Source: Nitratireductor soli (GTDB taxonomy: Bacteria; Pseudomonadota; Alphaproteobacteria; Rhizobiales; Rhizobiaceae). Taken from it: a stretch of DNA of 64,000 bases. The notes beneath the pieces are model-generated. The model was given only the letters and a program-made list of their open reading frames with translations, was not told the DNA's origin and did not search any database. The stretch lies in assembly GCF_001050155.1 (NCBI RefSeq), contig NZ_LFVY01000010.1:1-64000 (forward strand), read 5' to 3'. Position 1 is the stretch's first letter. The number at the start of each line of letters is the position of its first letter. The position numbers and the translations under genes are program-made. Shown in pieces: positions 7,500 to 16,480 of the stretch.

Positions 7500-8696
7500 T
7501 CAGGCGACTTCGCGCAGGCGCGGCTTGCCGCCGCCCGGCACCAACGGCTTGTCGACCGCCATGGACGCAGCCTTCACGACCTTCGCGTCCGCCTTCCGGG
7601 CGGTCAGGAAGCGGGCGACACCATACTGGATGGCGATACCCGCGGCCAGCAGCGCGGCGTCGGCCGGCACGTTCGTTTCGAAGCGGATGCGCAGGATCTG
7701 CAGGACGATGGCCAGCACCGAACCGGTTGCGAATACAGCCAGCCCGTTGCGGCCCATCAACTCGATGGGACCGAAGATCGGCAGTTTGAACAGGCCGACG
7801 ACCCAGGCGGCATTGGTCAGCACATAGGCCAGCGCCAGCGCATGCAACAGGCGCGGCAACGCCAGGAAAGTCTTGTCGAAGCCGCCCATGAAGAACGGCA
7901 CAACCTGCGCGCCCGGCAGCTTGCCGAGCTGGTACATCACCCAGACGCAGGAAACCGCCAGATAAGCGGTGCACAGCCAGAACAGCCACGGCTTGAAGGG
8001 CACGAGCTTGCGCCCGTCGAGCATCGCCAGTCCGCCGGCAATGCCGATCGCATAGATCAGCTGCCAGGCGAAAGGATTGAAGAACCAGCCGCCCGGATTG
8101 GGATAGTTCGGCATGTTCAGGCGCAGAAAGCCCGCCGCCATCCAGACCAGGACCGAAACGGCGACCAGCGCCAGCCGGCTGCGCAGGCCGATCAGAATGT
8201 AGAGCGGCGAGACGAGCAGCAGCGTCGCGTAGAGCGGCAGGATGTTGAAATAGCCCAGCTGGTGGCCGAGCAGCGGAATGCCGACCATGGTCTGCAGGGG
8301 CTGGTCGAGCAGGCGGGCGAAGTTGATCTTGCCGACCATCTCCACCGTGCCGAGATAGAGAACGCCAGCGGCAACCAGGCCGATGGCGAACATGGACGAG
8401 ACGAGATGCGTCACATAGAGCGTCCACGCGCGCCGCCAGACCCGCGTGCAGGCGGACAGGAACGGGTCGGCACGAAAACTGCGCGAATAGGCAAGCCCGA
8501 CGGCGATGCCGGACATCAGGACGAACGCCTCCGCCGCATCGGAAAAGCCGAAATTGCGCGAGGTCAGGCGTTCGAACGCATTGCCCGGCACATGATTGAT
8601 GAAGATCGTCATCAACGCCAGGCCGCGAAACACGTCGAGGCGCTGGTCGCGCCCATGGTTGCGTTCGGGGCTGGCTGGCACGAAGGGAGCGTTCAT
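7500..8696 (-). CDS. opgC: OpgC, membrane protein for succinylation of periplasmic glucans
   Basis: A 398-residue multi-spanning membrane protein of the OpgC family (acyltransferase-like). The N-terminal RLDVFRGLALMTIFINH and the segment EAFVLMSGIAVGLAYSR are typical. OpgC adds succinyl groups to osmoregulated periplasmic glucans. It lies 10 bases after opgH and is the last gene of the opg operon. The start at 8696 has a GAGGGG site; longer frames start inside opgH. About ten membrane helices are visible. Substitution with another acyl group cannot be excluded. Confidence 0.85.
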   Translation of the reverse strand: MNAPFVPASPERNHGRDQRLDVFRGLALMTIFINHVPGNAFERLTSRNFGFSDAAEAFVLMSGIAVGLAYSRSFRADPFLSACTRVWRRAWTLYVTHLVSSMFAIGLVAAGVLYLGTVEMVGKINFARLLDQPLQTMVGIPLLGHQLGYFNILPLYATLLLVSPLYILIGLRSRLALVAVSVLVWMAAGFLRLNMPNYPNPGGWFFNPFAWQLIYAIGIAGGLAMLDGRKLVPFKPWLFWLCTAYLAVSCVWVMYQLGKLPGAQVVPFFMGGFDKTFLALPRLLHALALAYVLTNAAWVVGLFKLPIFGPIELMGRNGLAVFATGSVLAIVLQILRIRFETNVPADAALLAAGIAIQYGVARFLTARKADAKVVKAASMAVDKPLVPGGGKPRLREVA

Positions 8697-8706
8697 CGCG
8701 CGCCCC

Positions 8707-10569
8707 TCACCGTTTCGCATCGGCGGAGGCCAGGACGCCCTGCTCAACCGGCCTGCCGGCGCCGTCATCATGCGCGATGCCGCCGCGCCACCGCGCCAGG
8801 ACCGCCTCCTGACGTGTCACCACCGGGGCCGGATCGTCATCGGCGCTGGTGCGGAACACACCGGCCTGCCGCGACCCGGCGGACGCCGTCCAGGAACTGA
8901 CATGTATCAGCAGCGGCGCGAACACCTGCGGCGCGGCCACCAGCAGCAGCCAGGACACGTATTCGGGCGCGAACTGAAAGGCGAAGCCGAGCGTGACCAG
9001 GCCGGTCGCACTGATCCACCAGCTTGCCGCCCAGGCTTCGGACAGGCTGACGGATCCCGCCTCGCGGTTGGTCGCCGGCCACCCGCCATCCATGCCGGAA
9101 AGCACTTCCAGCACGGCACGGCATTGATACATCAGCATGATCGGCGCAAGCAGGCTCGTGGTGGCGATCTCGGTCAGCGTGTTGAGCAGCGCCCTTCTGG
9201 TGCCGCCGAACCCGGCATTGACGCCGCTGAGCGCGCCGCGCGCGACGATCACCAGCTTCGGCCCGATCAGCAGGCCGAACACGCCGACCAGAAGGGTCAG
9301 CGCCAGGCCCTGCTCGACGCGCGGGAAAACCGGAAACAGGCCGGGCTCGGGGAAATAGTCCGGCACCCCCTTCAAGGTCGGCGCGGCGATGCTGGCCAGG
9401 ATGAACAACGCCCATAAGGGCGATGCGACATAAGCCATGATGTTCTGCAGGAAGACGAACCGGCTCCACGCCTTCAGCCCCGGCGCCGTCATCACCCGGC
9501 CATGCTGCAAATTGCCCTGGCACCAGCGCCGGTCGCGCTTGGCGAAATCGATGACATTGTCCGGCCCCTCCTCGAAGGAGCCGGTCAGATCCGGATCGAC
9601 CCGCACGGTCCAGCCATTGCGCGTCAAAAGCGCCGCCTCGACATAATCATGGCTGAGGATATGCCCGCCGAAAGGCGGCGTGCCGCTCAATTCCGGCAGG
9701 CCGCAACTCTGTGCGAAGGCCCGTGTGCGGACAATCGCATTATGTCCCCAGAAGGGACCGGCATCGCCCTGCAGCTCAGCCAGGCCGCGCGTGTAGACCG
9801 GGGAATAGAAGGCCGTGGAGAATTGCATGGCGCGGCCGAAATAGGAGCGCGCATGAACGATCTTCGGCAAGGTCTGCAAGAGGCCGAGCTTGGGGTCGGC
9901 ATCCATGCGCCGTACCATCTCGGCCATGGTCGCCCCCTCCATCAGGCTGTCGGCGTCGAGGACGATCAGATAATCGTAGAGCGCGCCGGAAGTGCGGATG
10001 AAGTCGGCGACGTTGCCGGCCTTCTTGCCGGTGTTCATCTCGCGCCGGCGATAATAGAGCGCGGCATCCGCCCCGCATTCGCCCCGCAGGCGCTCGAACC
10101 AGCGCGCCTCCTCCTGCGCAACCTGCGCGTCGCGCGTGTCCGACAGGATGGCGAAGTCGAAACGCCCGGCAATGCCCAAAGCCTTGAGGCTGCCGATCAT
10201 GGCGGCGACATGCGAAAAGGTCTTGACCGGGTCTTCATTGTAGACGGGCACCAGGACGGCGGTCCGCGCCTTCGTTGGCGTCGGCACGAAGGGCGGGGTT
10301 TCAAGCTTGAGCGGGAAGCTCAACAGGCCGTTGAAGGCATAGGCCGCACCCCAGGCCAGCCACGCCGTGCTGGTGGCCAGAAGGCCGACGCGCGCCGCAT
10401 CGACCCATTGAATACCATCGCTCGAGAAGTAGCCGATCGCCAGCGCGGAAACCAGGCCGGCCATCAACAGGCAGAACAGGATCGAAAGGACACGTCTTAC
10501 GCTGACCATCATACGATACAGGGCGGATTTCGGCCGCCATCCCTGAAACTGCGCTGGCTTTGCGGCCAA
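8707..10569 (-). CDS. opgH: OpgH glucan glucosyltransferase (N-terminus interrupted by an in-frame stop)
   Basis: A 620-residue family 2 glycosyltransferase of the inner membrane that makes the beta-glucan backbone from UDP-glucose. Helices at about residues 25-80 precede the catalytic domain, which has VPVYNED, LDADS, the LSHD acidic motif and RRWCQGN; C-terminal helices follow. The frame opens with TTG directly after a TAG, and the same frame continues upstream for 51 codons with opgH-like sequence (see 10570-10725). The present start is therefore doubtful: the true protein may begin at 10725 or 10722 and be broken by the TAG, or translation may restart at this TTG or at the ATG pair about 20 codons in. 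The catalytic part is intact. Confidence 0.85.
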   Translation of the reverse strand: MAAKPAQFQGWRPKSALYRMMVSVRRVLSILFCLLMAGLVSALAIGYFSSDGIQWVDAARVGLLATSTAWLAWGAAYAFNGLLSFPLKLETPPFVPTPTKARTAVLVPVYNEDPVKTFSHVAAMIGSLKALGIAGRFDFAILSDTRDAQVAQEEARWFERLRGECGADAALYYRRREMNTGKKAGNVADFIRTSGALYDYLIVLDADSLMEGATMAEMVRRMDADPKLGLLQTLPKIVHARSYFGRAMQFSTAFYSPVYTRGLAELQGDAGPFWGHNAIVRTRAFAQSCGLPELSGTPPFGGHILSHDYVEAALLTRNGWTVRVDPDLTGSFEEGPDNVIDFAKRDRRWCQGNLQHGRVMTAPGLKAWSRFVFLQNIMAYVASPLWALFILASIAAPTLKGVPDYFPEPGLFPVFPRVEQGLALTLLVGVFGLLIGPKLVIVARGALSGVNAGFGGTRRALLNTLTEIATTSLLAPIMLMYQCRAVLEVLSGMDGGWPATNREAGSVSLSEAWAASWWISATGLVTLGFAFQFAPEYVSWLLLVAAPQVFAPLLIHVSSWTASAGSRQAGVFRTSADDDPAPVVTRQEAVLARWRGGIAHDDGAGRPVEQGVLASADAKR

Positions 10570-10725
10570 CTATTTCCAAGCGAGCCGCTTGAGGAGCGAG
10601 GCAAACAGCGCGCCGCGCGCACGCGGCCGCTCCAGCACCTGCTCCGGCATCGCCATGGGAGCCACCGGGAGCGCAAAACCATCGAGCCCCGGTGTCGGGT
10701 TACCCGCATCAAGAACGCGCATCAT
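10570..10725 (-). pseudogene. opgH: Detached N-terminal segment of opgH ending at in-frame TAG
   Basis: A 51-codon reading frame begins MMRVLDAG at 10725 and ends in AWK followed by TAG at 10572-10570. The next codon in the same frame opens the main opgH frame. The segment LPVAPMAMPEQ looks like the cytosolic N-terminus found in some OpgH proteins. The ATGATG start overlaps the 3' end of the opgG-type gene, as expected for translational coupling. A nonsense mutation or a base-call error at the TAG is the simplest explanation. Confidence 0.6.
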
Positions 10726-12316
10726 CGGTCTTTCTCCATTGGTAGCTCCAGATTTCCGAGAGCCGCTTGTCGTCAAGGTTGAGGTAGGCATTCATCTCCA
10801 CCGGCCCGGCGCCATTCGGCTTGAGGTCGATCACGAGACGCCACATCCCATTGTTGTCGATACGCGAAACCGTCGAGTGGACGATGTCGCCGCGGCTGAC
10901 ATTCACAACCGCCTCAATGTTCGAGTCGGTCGAAAGGTTCCGCAAAACCTCGCCATCGAAATCGACGACGAATTTCCGCAGCCCTTCGGTGTTCTCGACG
11001 CCCGAAACGCCGCCAGCGCCGCTGCGCAAGGCCATGACGCGGGCAAAGCGCGCAGTCGTCTCCTCGATGGCACCCCAGCTCAGACGGTAACGGAATTCCA
11101 GTTCTTCGCCGGCCTTGACCTGCTTTTCCGGCACCCAGAAGGCGACGATGTTGTCGTTGACCTCAAGCTTCGTCGGGATCTCGACCAGATTGATCGCGCC
11201 CTTGCCCCATGAATCGAGCGGCTCGGCAAGCAGCGATGGCCGCCGCTCATAGCCTGCGCCCGCGTCCTGGAAATGCACGAAATCGCGATCGCGCTGGAAA
11301 AGACCGAACGCCTTCGGATTCTCCTCAACGAAGAACGATGTCGCCAGTTCGGACGGATTGTTGAGGTTGCGCCAGAGCTCGTCGCCGTTCTGGCGGACGA
11401 TCTTCAGGCCGTCGCTGTCGTGAACCTGCCCGCGATAATCGTCGAACGCGCTGTCGTTGTTTTCGGCGAACAGGAACATCGACGTCATCGGCGCGATGCC
11501 GATCCGCTCGATGTCCTGCCGGGCGAAGATGCGCGCCGTGACCGTCATCACCGTATCGCGTCCCGGCGCGATGACGAAGCGGAACGCGCCGGTCACGCTC
11601 TGGCTGTCGAGCGCCGCGTGGATGGTGATCTCCTTGCTGCGCCGGTTTGGCCGTTCGATGTAGAAATCGGTGAAGCGCGGGAATTCCTCGCCATTGGTGG
11701 TCGCCGTGTTGATCGCCAGGCCGCGCGCCGAAAGCCCGTACAGCGTGTTGCGGCCGAGCGCGCGGAAATAGCTGGCGCCGAGGAACGAGACCAGCTCGTC
11801 CATCACGTCGGGGGCGTTGAGGGGATAGTGCAGCCGGAAGCCGGCCTCGCCGGTCATCACCAGATCCTCGAAGCGCGCCGGATCGAGCGGTTTGCGGTAC
11901 TCGAAATCGCGCCCGGTGAAGACGACCTGGCGAGCCATGCCGGCATCGACCGAGTGGAGCATCACCGGTTCCTTGAACAGCCAGCCCATATGGAAGGCCT
12001 GCAACTCGAACGGCGCCTCTCCCTGCCACAACGCATGGTCGGGGCGGAAGCGAATGGCGCGGTGCTGATCATAGGTCAGTTCGGCGATCTGCTCGGGCAG
12101 TTCGAATTCGGGAGCGCTGTAGGTTTCGGCCGCCTTTGCCTTCATCGCTTCGGTAAGCTGCTCGAAGGAAAACGGCACCGGATCCCCGCTTGCATGAGCA
12201 TCGGGAACCACCGGGGCAGCGTCTTGGGAAAACGCTGACGAAGAAAGGGCCATCAGGCTGGATGTGCCCAGCAGCGGCGCCGTCAGGCAGGAAGCAAGAA
12301 AGGAGCGTCGATCCAT
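10709..12316 (-). CDS. OpgG/OpgD periplasmic glucan biosynthesis protein with Tat signal
   Basis: A 535-residue protein of the MdoG/OpgG family, which acts on osmoregulated periplasmic glucans during or after export. The N-terminus MDRRSFLAS has a twin-arginine motif followed by a hydrophobic stretch and an ASA-type cleavage region. This suggests Tat export, as in OpgD rather than the Sec-exported OpgG. The FRPDHALWQGE and FYIERP segments fit the family. It is the first gene of opgG/D-opgH-opgC, and its last codons overlap the probable native opgH start. Whether to call it opgG or opgD is not settled by sequence alone. Confidence 0.85.
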   Translation of the reverse strand: MDRRSFLASCLTAPLLGTSSLMALSSSAFSQDAAPVVPDAHASGDPVPFSFEQLTEAMKAKAAETYSAPEFELPEQIAELTYDQHRAIRFRPDHALWQGEAPFELQAFHMGWLFKEPVMLHSVDAGMARQVVFTGRDFEYRKPLDPARFEDLVMTGEAGFRLHYPLNAPDVMDELVSFLGASYFRALGRNTLYGLSARGLAINTATTNGEEFPRFTDFYIERPNRRSKEITIHAALDSQSVTGAFRFVIAPGRDTVMTVTARIFARQDIERIGIAPMTSMFLFAENNDSAFDDYRGQVHDSDGLKIVRQNGDELWRNLNNPSELATSFFVEENPKAFGLFQRDRDFVHFQDAGAGYERRPSLLAEPLDSWGKGAINLVEIPTKLEVNDNIVAFWVPEKQVKAGEELEFRYRLSWGAIEETTARFARVMALRSGAGGVSGVENTEGLRKFVVDFDGEVLRNLSTDSNIEAVVNVSRGDIVHSTVSRIDNNGMWRLVIDLKPNGAGPVEMNAYLNLDDKRLSEIWSYQWRKTDDARS

Positions 12317-12563
12317 GAATGGGACTCGTATGCGTGATGCGTTGCGGAAGGGATGTCGCAGCTAAAACCGTGCGATTTCCAAACGCATGAATTGCGGTAA
12401 GGTTTAGGCAAAGCACATAACATTCGAAGACCGACTGTTATCAAAAATGAAGCCGGCCGCGGCGAAATCTCTCTCACTTCTCCACGCGGTTTGCAATGGG
12501 CTTCATCCAGGATAACAGCTTGATTTCAACCGCTTGCGCTGATCCGGTCACGCAGGTTGGAGA

Positions 12564-12892
12564 TTGGCTCCAAGAACTGGGTTCGGCCGCATCGACCATG
12601 GCGGAAACGCCGCGGAAAACGGCCTGTCGCCGCGCCCGAAACAGCTCCTGATTTTCGGCAACCCCAAGGGCGGAACGCCTTTGATGCCACTGCGCCAGAC
12701 GGCTGGCATCGACTGCCCCTTCAAGGCGCCTGCCCGGAAAGACGAAGAAGGCCGAACCGAACCGACCCGCAACGACACCGTCTGACCTTCCGAACGGCAT
12801 CAGATCGATGACCGGGCCGGGCCGCTTGTCGAGGCGATCATCCAGGGCATGGCCAAAATGTCGCAGGTGGCCAGCCAGGCCCTGGGAGTAGT
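12564..12892 (+). pseudogene. Degraded DUF302 gene
   Basis: The frame from 12564 reads GFGRIDHGGNAAENGL and then LLIFGNPKGGTPLM, QTAGID and DEEGRT, which is the core of the DUF302 domain. It stops at TGA (12783-12785), where the family has Trp. The same frame then continues with ERHQIDDRAGPLVEAII, the usual DUF302 C-terminus, to about 12892. The N-terminal third is not readable in one frame. The gene is therefore broken by at least one stop and probably frameshifts. I see nothing else in 12317-12563 or 12893-13104. Confidence 0.65.
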
Positions 12893-13104
12893 GAGCTATA
12901 GTGGTCTGGAGCGAACCGAACGGCATCCCGTCCGGCGTCCACCGGTCGCGCCGCTTGCAATCGGACTTTGAATCGTGCCCAATTCACCAACGGCCGATGC
13001 GATTTCCTGCATCGGCGCGCCGGTGGGAGGAGAGCCGCAGCGCGGTTTCGAAGCACCCGCCGGCTCCCACCGATTTTCATGGACAGATTTTCAAGGATTG
13101 ACCG

Positions 13105-13887
13105 ATGGATCTTGGACTGAAGAACAAGCGCGCCCTCGTCCTGGGCGCCAGCCGCGGCCTCGGCGCGGCGATTGCCGAGGGGCTGGCCCGCGAAGGCGTT
13201 AACGTGACGGCAGCCGCCCGCAACAAGGAGGCGATCGCCGCGTGGGCGGGCAAGCTGCCCGAGGGTGCCGGCACGGTCACCGTCACGCCGCTTGATCTCT
13301 CCGACCTCGCCGCCATCGACGCGCTGGTCGACAAGCTTCTGGCCGAAGGGGGCGTCGACATTCTGGTCAACAATACGGGCGGCCCGCCCCCCTCGACCGC
13401 GCTCGACGCCAAGCGCGGCGACTGGCTTGCCAATTTCGAGACCATGGCCGCCAACATCTTCCACCTGACCCAGCGCCTGCTGCCGGCCATGCGCGAGCGC
13501 AAATGGGGCCGCGTCCTGACCATCACCTCGTCGGGCGTCGAGCAACCCATCCCCGTCCTGGCCCTGTCGAACGGCATTCGCTCGGCCATCGTCGGCTGGT
13601 CGAAGACGCTGTCGAGCGAGGTCGCCAAGGACGGCGTGACGGTCAACATCCTGATGCCCGGCCGCATCCACACCCAGCGCGTGGTGGAGCTCGACACCGC
13701 CGCCGCACAACGCTCCGGCAAGGCGGTCGAGGATGTTTCGGCGGCGGCCGCCGAGACGATCCCCATGGGCCGCTACGGCGACCCGGAGGAGTTCGCCAAC
13801 GTGGCGGTGTTCCTCGCCTCCGAGCGCGCTTCCTACGTCACCGGCGCGAAAATCCGCATCGACGGCGGAGCGACCCGCTCGGTCTAG
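13105..13887 (+). CDS. Atypical short-chain dehydrogenase/reductase without the YxxxK pair
   Basis: A 260-residue SDR-fold protein. The nucleotide-binding GASRGLGAA is at residues 14-22, followed by NNTGG and the catalytic-serine strand TITSSGV; the C-terminal YVTGAKIRIDGG is typical. The segment that should hold Tyr-x3-Lys reads LALSNGIRSAIVGWSK, so Tyr is replaced by Asn and Lys by Arg. It may belong to an SDR subgroup with altered chemistry. It is often annotated as 3-oxoacyl-ACP reductase, which I would not trust here. It converges with the beta-glucosidase gene, and both stop codons lie in one CTAG. Confidence 0.8.
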   Translation: MDLGLKNKRALVLGASRGLGAAIAEGLAREGVNVTAAARNKEAIAAWAGKLPEGAGTVTVTPLDLSDLAAIDALVDKLLAEGGVDILVNNTGGPPPSTALDAKRGDWLANFETMAANIFHLTQRLLPAMRERKWGRVLTITSSGVEQPIPVLALSNGIRSAIVGWSKTLSSEVAKDGVTVNILMPGRIHTQRVVELDTAAAQRSGKAVEDVSAAAAETIPMGRYGDPEEFANVAVFLASERASYVTGAKIRIDGGATRSV

Positions 13888-15245
13888 GCCCTATTTGCCA
13901 ACGCCCGCCCAAGAGCATGCCATGAGGCCTTGGGCGTGCGCGCGAGCGTGTCGAAATCGACATGCACAAGGCCGAAGCGCTTGTCGTAGCCGAGCGACCA
14001 TTCGTAATTGTCGAGCAGCGACCAGACGATATAGCCCTTCACCGGCGCGCCCTCGGCAATGGCGCGCCGCACCTGGCGCAGATGCTGGTTGAGGAAGTCG
14101 ATCCGCGCCGGATCGTCGACCCGTCCGCCGGCGACGCGGTCGGCCGACGCCATGCCGTTTTCGGTAATGTAGATCGGCAAGCCCTTCGTATAGGTCCGGT
14201 CGGCCCAGGTGATGAAATGATGCAGCCCCTCGGGGAAAATCTCCCAGTCCATCAGCGTCTTGGGCAGCGGTCCCTGGACGTCCTTCAACGCCGGGAACTG
14301 GCCTGACCCGTCGCCGGCGAGCAGCCTGCGCGTATAGTAGTTGATGCCCAGCCAGTCGACCGGCGCGGCGATCGTCTCGAAATCCTGCTCGAAGCCCTTG
14401 GGCATATGGGGCCCAAGCCCTTCCAGAACATCTTCCGGATAGGCCTTGTCGAACACGCCGCCCAGGAACCAGCGATTGTAGATGCCGTCGTAAAGACGGG
14501 CGGCACGCGCCGCCTCGGGGCTGTCGTCGGCCGGCGCGGCATACTCGAAATTGGTGACGAGGCCGAGATTACCCATGCCCAGAGCCCGCATCGCCTGGGT
14601 CGCGCGGCCATGCGCCAGAAGCACATGGTGCATCGCCCTTGCGGCAGCGCGGATGTCACGCAGGCCCGGCGCGTGATCGCCCATGAAATGGCTGAGCCAG
14701 GCGACGCACCATGGCTCGTTGATCGTCGCCGCCGTCTCCACCCGGTCGCCGATGCGCTTCATGATCACCTCGGCATAGTCGGCGAAGCGCTCGGCGATGT
14801 CCCGGTTGGTCCAGCCGCCCTGGTCGGCCAACGGCGCCGGCAGGTCCCAGTGATAAAGCGTGGCGAACGGCTTCAGCCCCCGCGCCCGCATGCCGTCGAC
14901 CAGCCGGTCGTAAAAGTCGAGCCCTTCCTCGTTCGGCCTGCCCCGCCCCTCGGGCAGGACGCGCGCCCATGACGTCGAGAAGCGATAGCAATCGAACCCG
15001 GCGTCACGCACCAGGTCGAGGTCGCTCTCCCAGCGATGGTAGTGATCGCAGGCCGTCGCTCCATTCTCGCCGCGCGCCGTGTTTCCGGGCGTGGCGGCAA
15101 ACGTGTCCCAGTGCGACATGCCGCAGCCGCCGAACCGGCTGCCCTCGATCTGATAGCTCGAAGTGGCCGTGCCGAACACGAAGCCCGGCGGGAAATCGGC
15201 CCGCGAATACGCCAGTTCCATCGGTTCTGCGGCAATGTCGGACAT
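13884..15245 (-). CDS. Family GH1 beta-glucosidase
   Basis: A 453-residue GH1 enzyme that hydrolyses beta-glucosides with retention. The acid/base Glu177 is in TINEPW and the nucleophile Glu361 in YITENG. The N-terminal FPPGFVFGTATSSYQIEG and the C-terminal SLLDNYEWSLGY are standard. No signal peptide is seen, so it acts in the cytosol. The start at 15245 has AGGAG 8 bases upstream. It reads away from aglR's 3' end and next to the alpha-glucoside operon, so this locus handles several glucosides. The natural substrate is not known. Confidence 0.92.
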   Translation of the reverse strand: MSDIAAEPMELAYSRADFPPGFVFGTATSSYQIEGSRFGGCGMSHWDTFAATPGNTARGENGATACDHYHRWESDLDLVRDAGFDCYRFSTSWARVLPEGRGRPNEEGLDFYDRLVDGMRARGLKPFATLYHWDLPAPLADQGGWTNRDIAERFADYAEVIMKRIGDRVETAATINEPWCVAWLSHFMGDHAPGLRDIRAAARAMHHVLLAHGRATQAMRALGMGNLGLVTNFEYAAPADDSPEAARAARLYDGIYNRWFLGGVFDKAYPEDVLEGLGPHMPKGFEQDFETIAAPVDWLGINYYTRRLLAGDGSGQFPALKDVQGPLPKTLMDWEIFPEGLHHFITWADRTYTKGLPIYITENGMASADRVAGGRVDDPARIDFLNQHLRQVRRAIAEGAPVKGYIVWSLLDNYEWSLGYDKRFGLVHVDFDTLARTPKASWHALGRALANRA

Positions 15246-15282
15246 GCGGGTGCTCCTGGCCTCATCGCAAATGCGAGCTATG

Positions 15283-15330
15283 GCATCGTGCTTTCCGAAA
15301 ATCGGAATCGATTTTCGGAAAGCACGATGC
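15283..15330. repeat. RIME-like repeat, first palindrome
   Basis: A perfect inverted repeat with 22-base arms and a 4-base GAAT loop; the left arm begins GCATCGTGCTTTCC. With the second palindrome at 15343-15390 it resembles the mosaic intergenic elements (RIME type) of rhizobia. It lies 38 bases upstream of the beta-glucosidase start, so it sits in that gene's leader or promoter region. Confidence 0.65.
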
Positions 15331-15342
15331 ATAGATTCAAAG

Positions 15343-15390
15343 TGTTAGAGCGTCCTTTGTGCGTCCAATTGGACGCACGGCGCTCTAACA
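15343..15390. repeat. RIME-like repeat, second palindrome
   Basis: The outer arms TGTTAGAGCG and CGCTCTAACA enclose a perfect 20-base palindrome, GTGCGTCCAATTGGACGCAC (15359-15378). It ends 8 bases past the aglR stop and could also act as its transcription end. Confidence 0.6.
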
Positions 15391-15397
15391 GTGGATA

Positions 15398-16453
15398 TCA
15401 GCGCCGGCTGGGCGGCGCCGTGGTTTGCCCAATGACGAAATCGGCCTCCCAAAGCTCGCTTTCGAGCGGCCGCCGTGGATCGTCTATCCGATCGAGCAGC
15501 ATGCGCGCGACACGCTTGCCCGCGTCGCGGATCGACGAGCGCATGGCGGTGAAATAGGGAATGTCGCGCGGCGCGTCGGTGTCGATCGGCTCGAGAAACG
15601 AAAGGCAATCGTCGAAGGCCAGCACCGACATGTCCGGCCCCGGCCGCAAGCCCGCCTCGCCGAGCGCGCGGGCAACGCCCATCGCCGGCAGCACGCTGGC
15701 GACGAGGATCGCCGTCGGCGGCTCCTGCAGTGCCATGAGTTCGCGCGTCGCGCGGTATCCCTGCGGCTCCGTCATGTCGCCGCTGAACATCAGCGTTTCA
15801 TCCAGCCTGATGCCGCGCTCCGCAAGCGCCGTGGCATAGCCCTGCCGCCGCCGCTCGGCGAAGTTCATCGTTTCCAGCCCGTTGACGAGCGCGATGCGCC
15901 GATGGCCGAGATCGACCAGAAACTCGGTCGCGCGGTGAAAGGCACGCCTGTTGTTGACATCCATCCAGGCATAGTCGCTGCCCTCCTCATCGCTGCGGCC
16001 ATGCACGACGAAGGGCAGGCCAAGCGCGTTCAGGATGCCGATCCGCCGGTCGCCGGTGAGCGGGCCATGCACCACCACGCCGTCGACCCGCTGGTCCTGG
16101 GCAAGGTTGAGATAGATGCGCTCCTGCTCCTCGAGCGGCGCCAGACGAAGCAGGATGTCGTAGCCCGACTCGGCGTAGACTTCGCCCGCGCCGGCGATGA
16201 AGTCGGCGAAATGCGGGTTGATCATGATGTGCGTCGAGAGGCTGACCACATGGCCGATGAGGCGCGACTTGCCGGTGGCGAGACTGGCGGCACTCGGGCT
16301 CGGACGGTAGTTCAGCCGCTCCGCCGCCTCCACGACACGGGCGCGTGTCTTCTCCGCCACCTCGGGAAAGCCGTTCAGCGCCCGCGACACGGTGGTCTGC
16401 GAGAGGCCCAGCGTCTCCGACAGCATCTTCAGATTGACCGCCTTATGCGCCAC
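15398..16453 (-). CDS. aglR: LacI-family repressor AglR of the alpha-glucoside operon
   Basis: A LacI/GalR-type repressor of about 351 residues from the GTG at 16453, which has GAGGAG 8 bases upstream. A TTG ten codons earlier is possible but less well placed. The helix-turn-helix is near residues 4-25 (MLSETLGLSQTTVSRALNGF), followed by the hinge and a periplasmic-binding-protein-like sugar domain. It is divergent from aglE, which starts 289 bases away. Palindromes with the core AAGCGCTT in this spacer are its likely operators, one in front of aglE and one before its own ribosome site, which suggests autoregulation. Confidence 0.88.
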   Translation of the reverse strand: MAHKAVNLKMLSETLGLSQTTVSRALNGFPEVAEKTRARVVEAAERLNYRPSPSAASLATGKSRLIGHVVSLSTHIMINPHFADFIAGAGEVYAESGYDILLRLAPLEEQERIYLNLAQDQRVDGVVVHGPLTGDRRIGILNALGLPFVVHGRSDEEGSDYAWMDVNNRRAFHRATEFLVDLGHRRIALVNGLETMNFAERRRQGYATALAERGIRLDETLMFSGDMTEPQGYRATRELMALQEPPTAILVASVLPAMGVARALGEAGLRPGPDMSVLAFDDCLSFLEPIDTDAPRDIPYFTAMRSSIRDAGKRVARMLLDRIDDPRRPLESELWEADFVIGQTTAPPSRR

Positions 16454-16469
16454 CAGGGCGTCTCCTCTC

Positions 16470-16480
16470 CCAAAGCGCTT
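16470..16480. promoter_or_regulatory. Candidate AglR half-operator before aglR
   Basis: CCAAAGCGCTT shares the left arm and core with the perfect site at 16645-16660 but lacks the TGG on its right side. It lies directly upstream of the aglR ribosome site, where binding would repress aglR itself. Confidence 0.45.

Noticed and set aside
12474-12926. 150-codon minus-strand frame between the opg operon and the SDR gene
   Set aside because: The opposite strand carries recognisable DUF302 blocks, and the minus-strand product has no recognisable domain.
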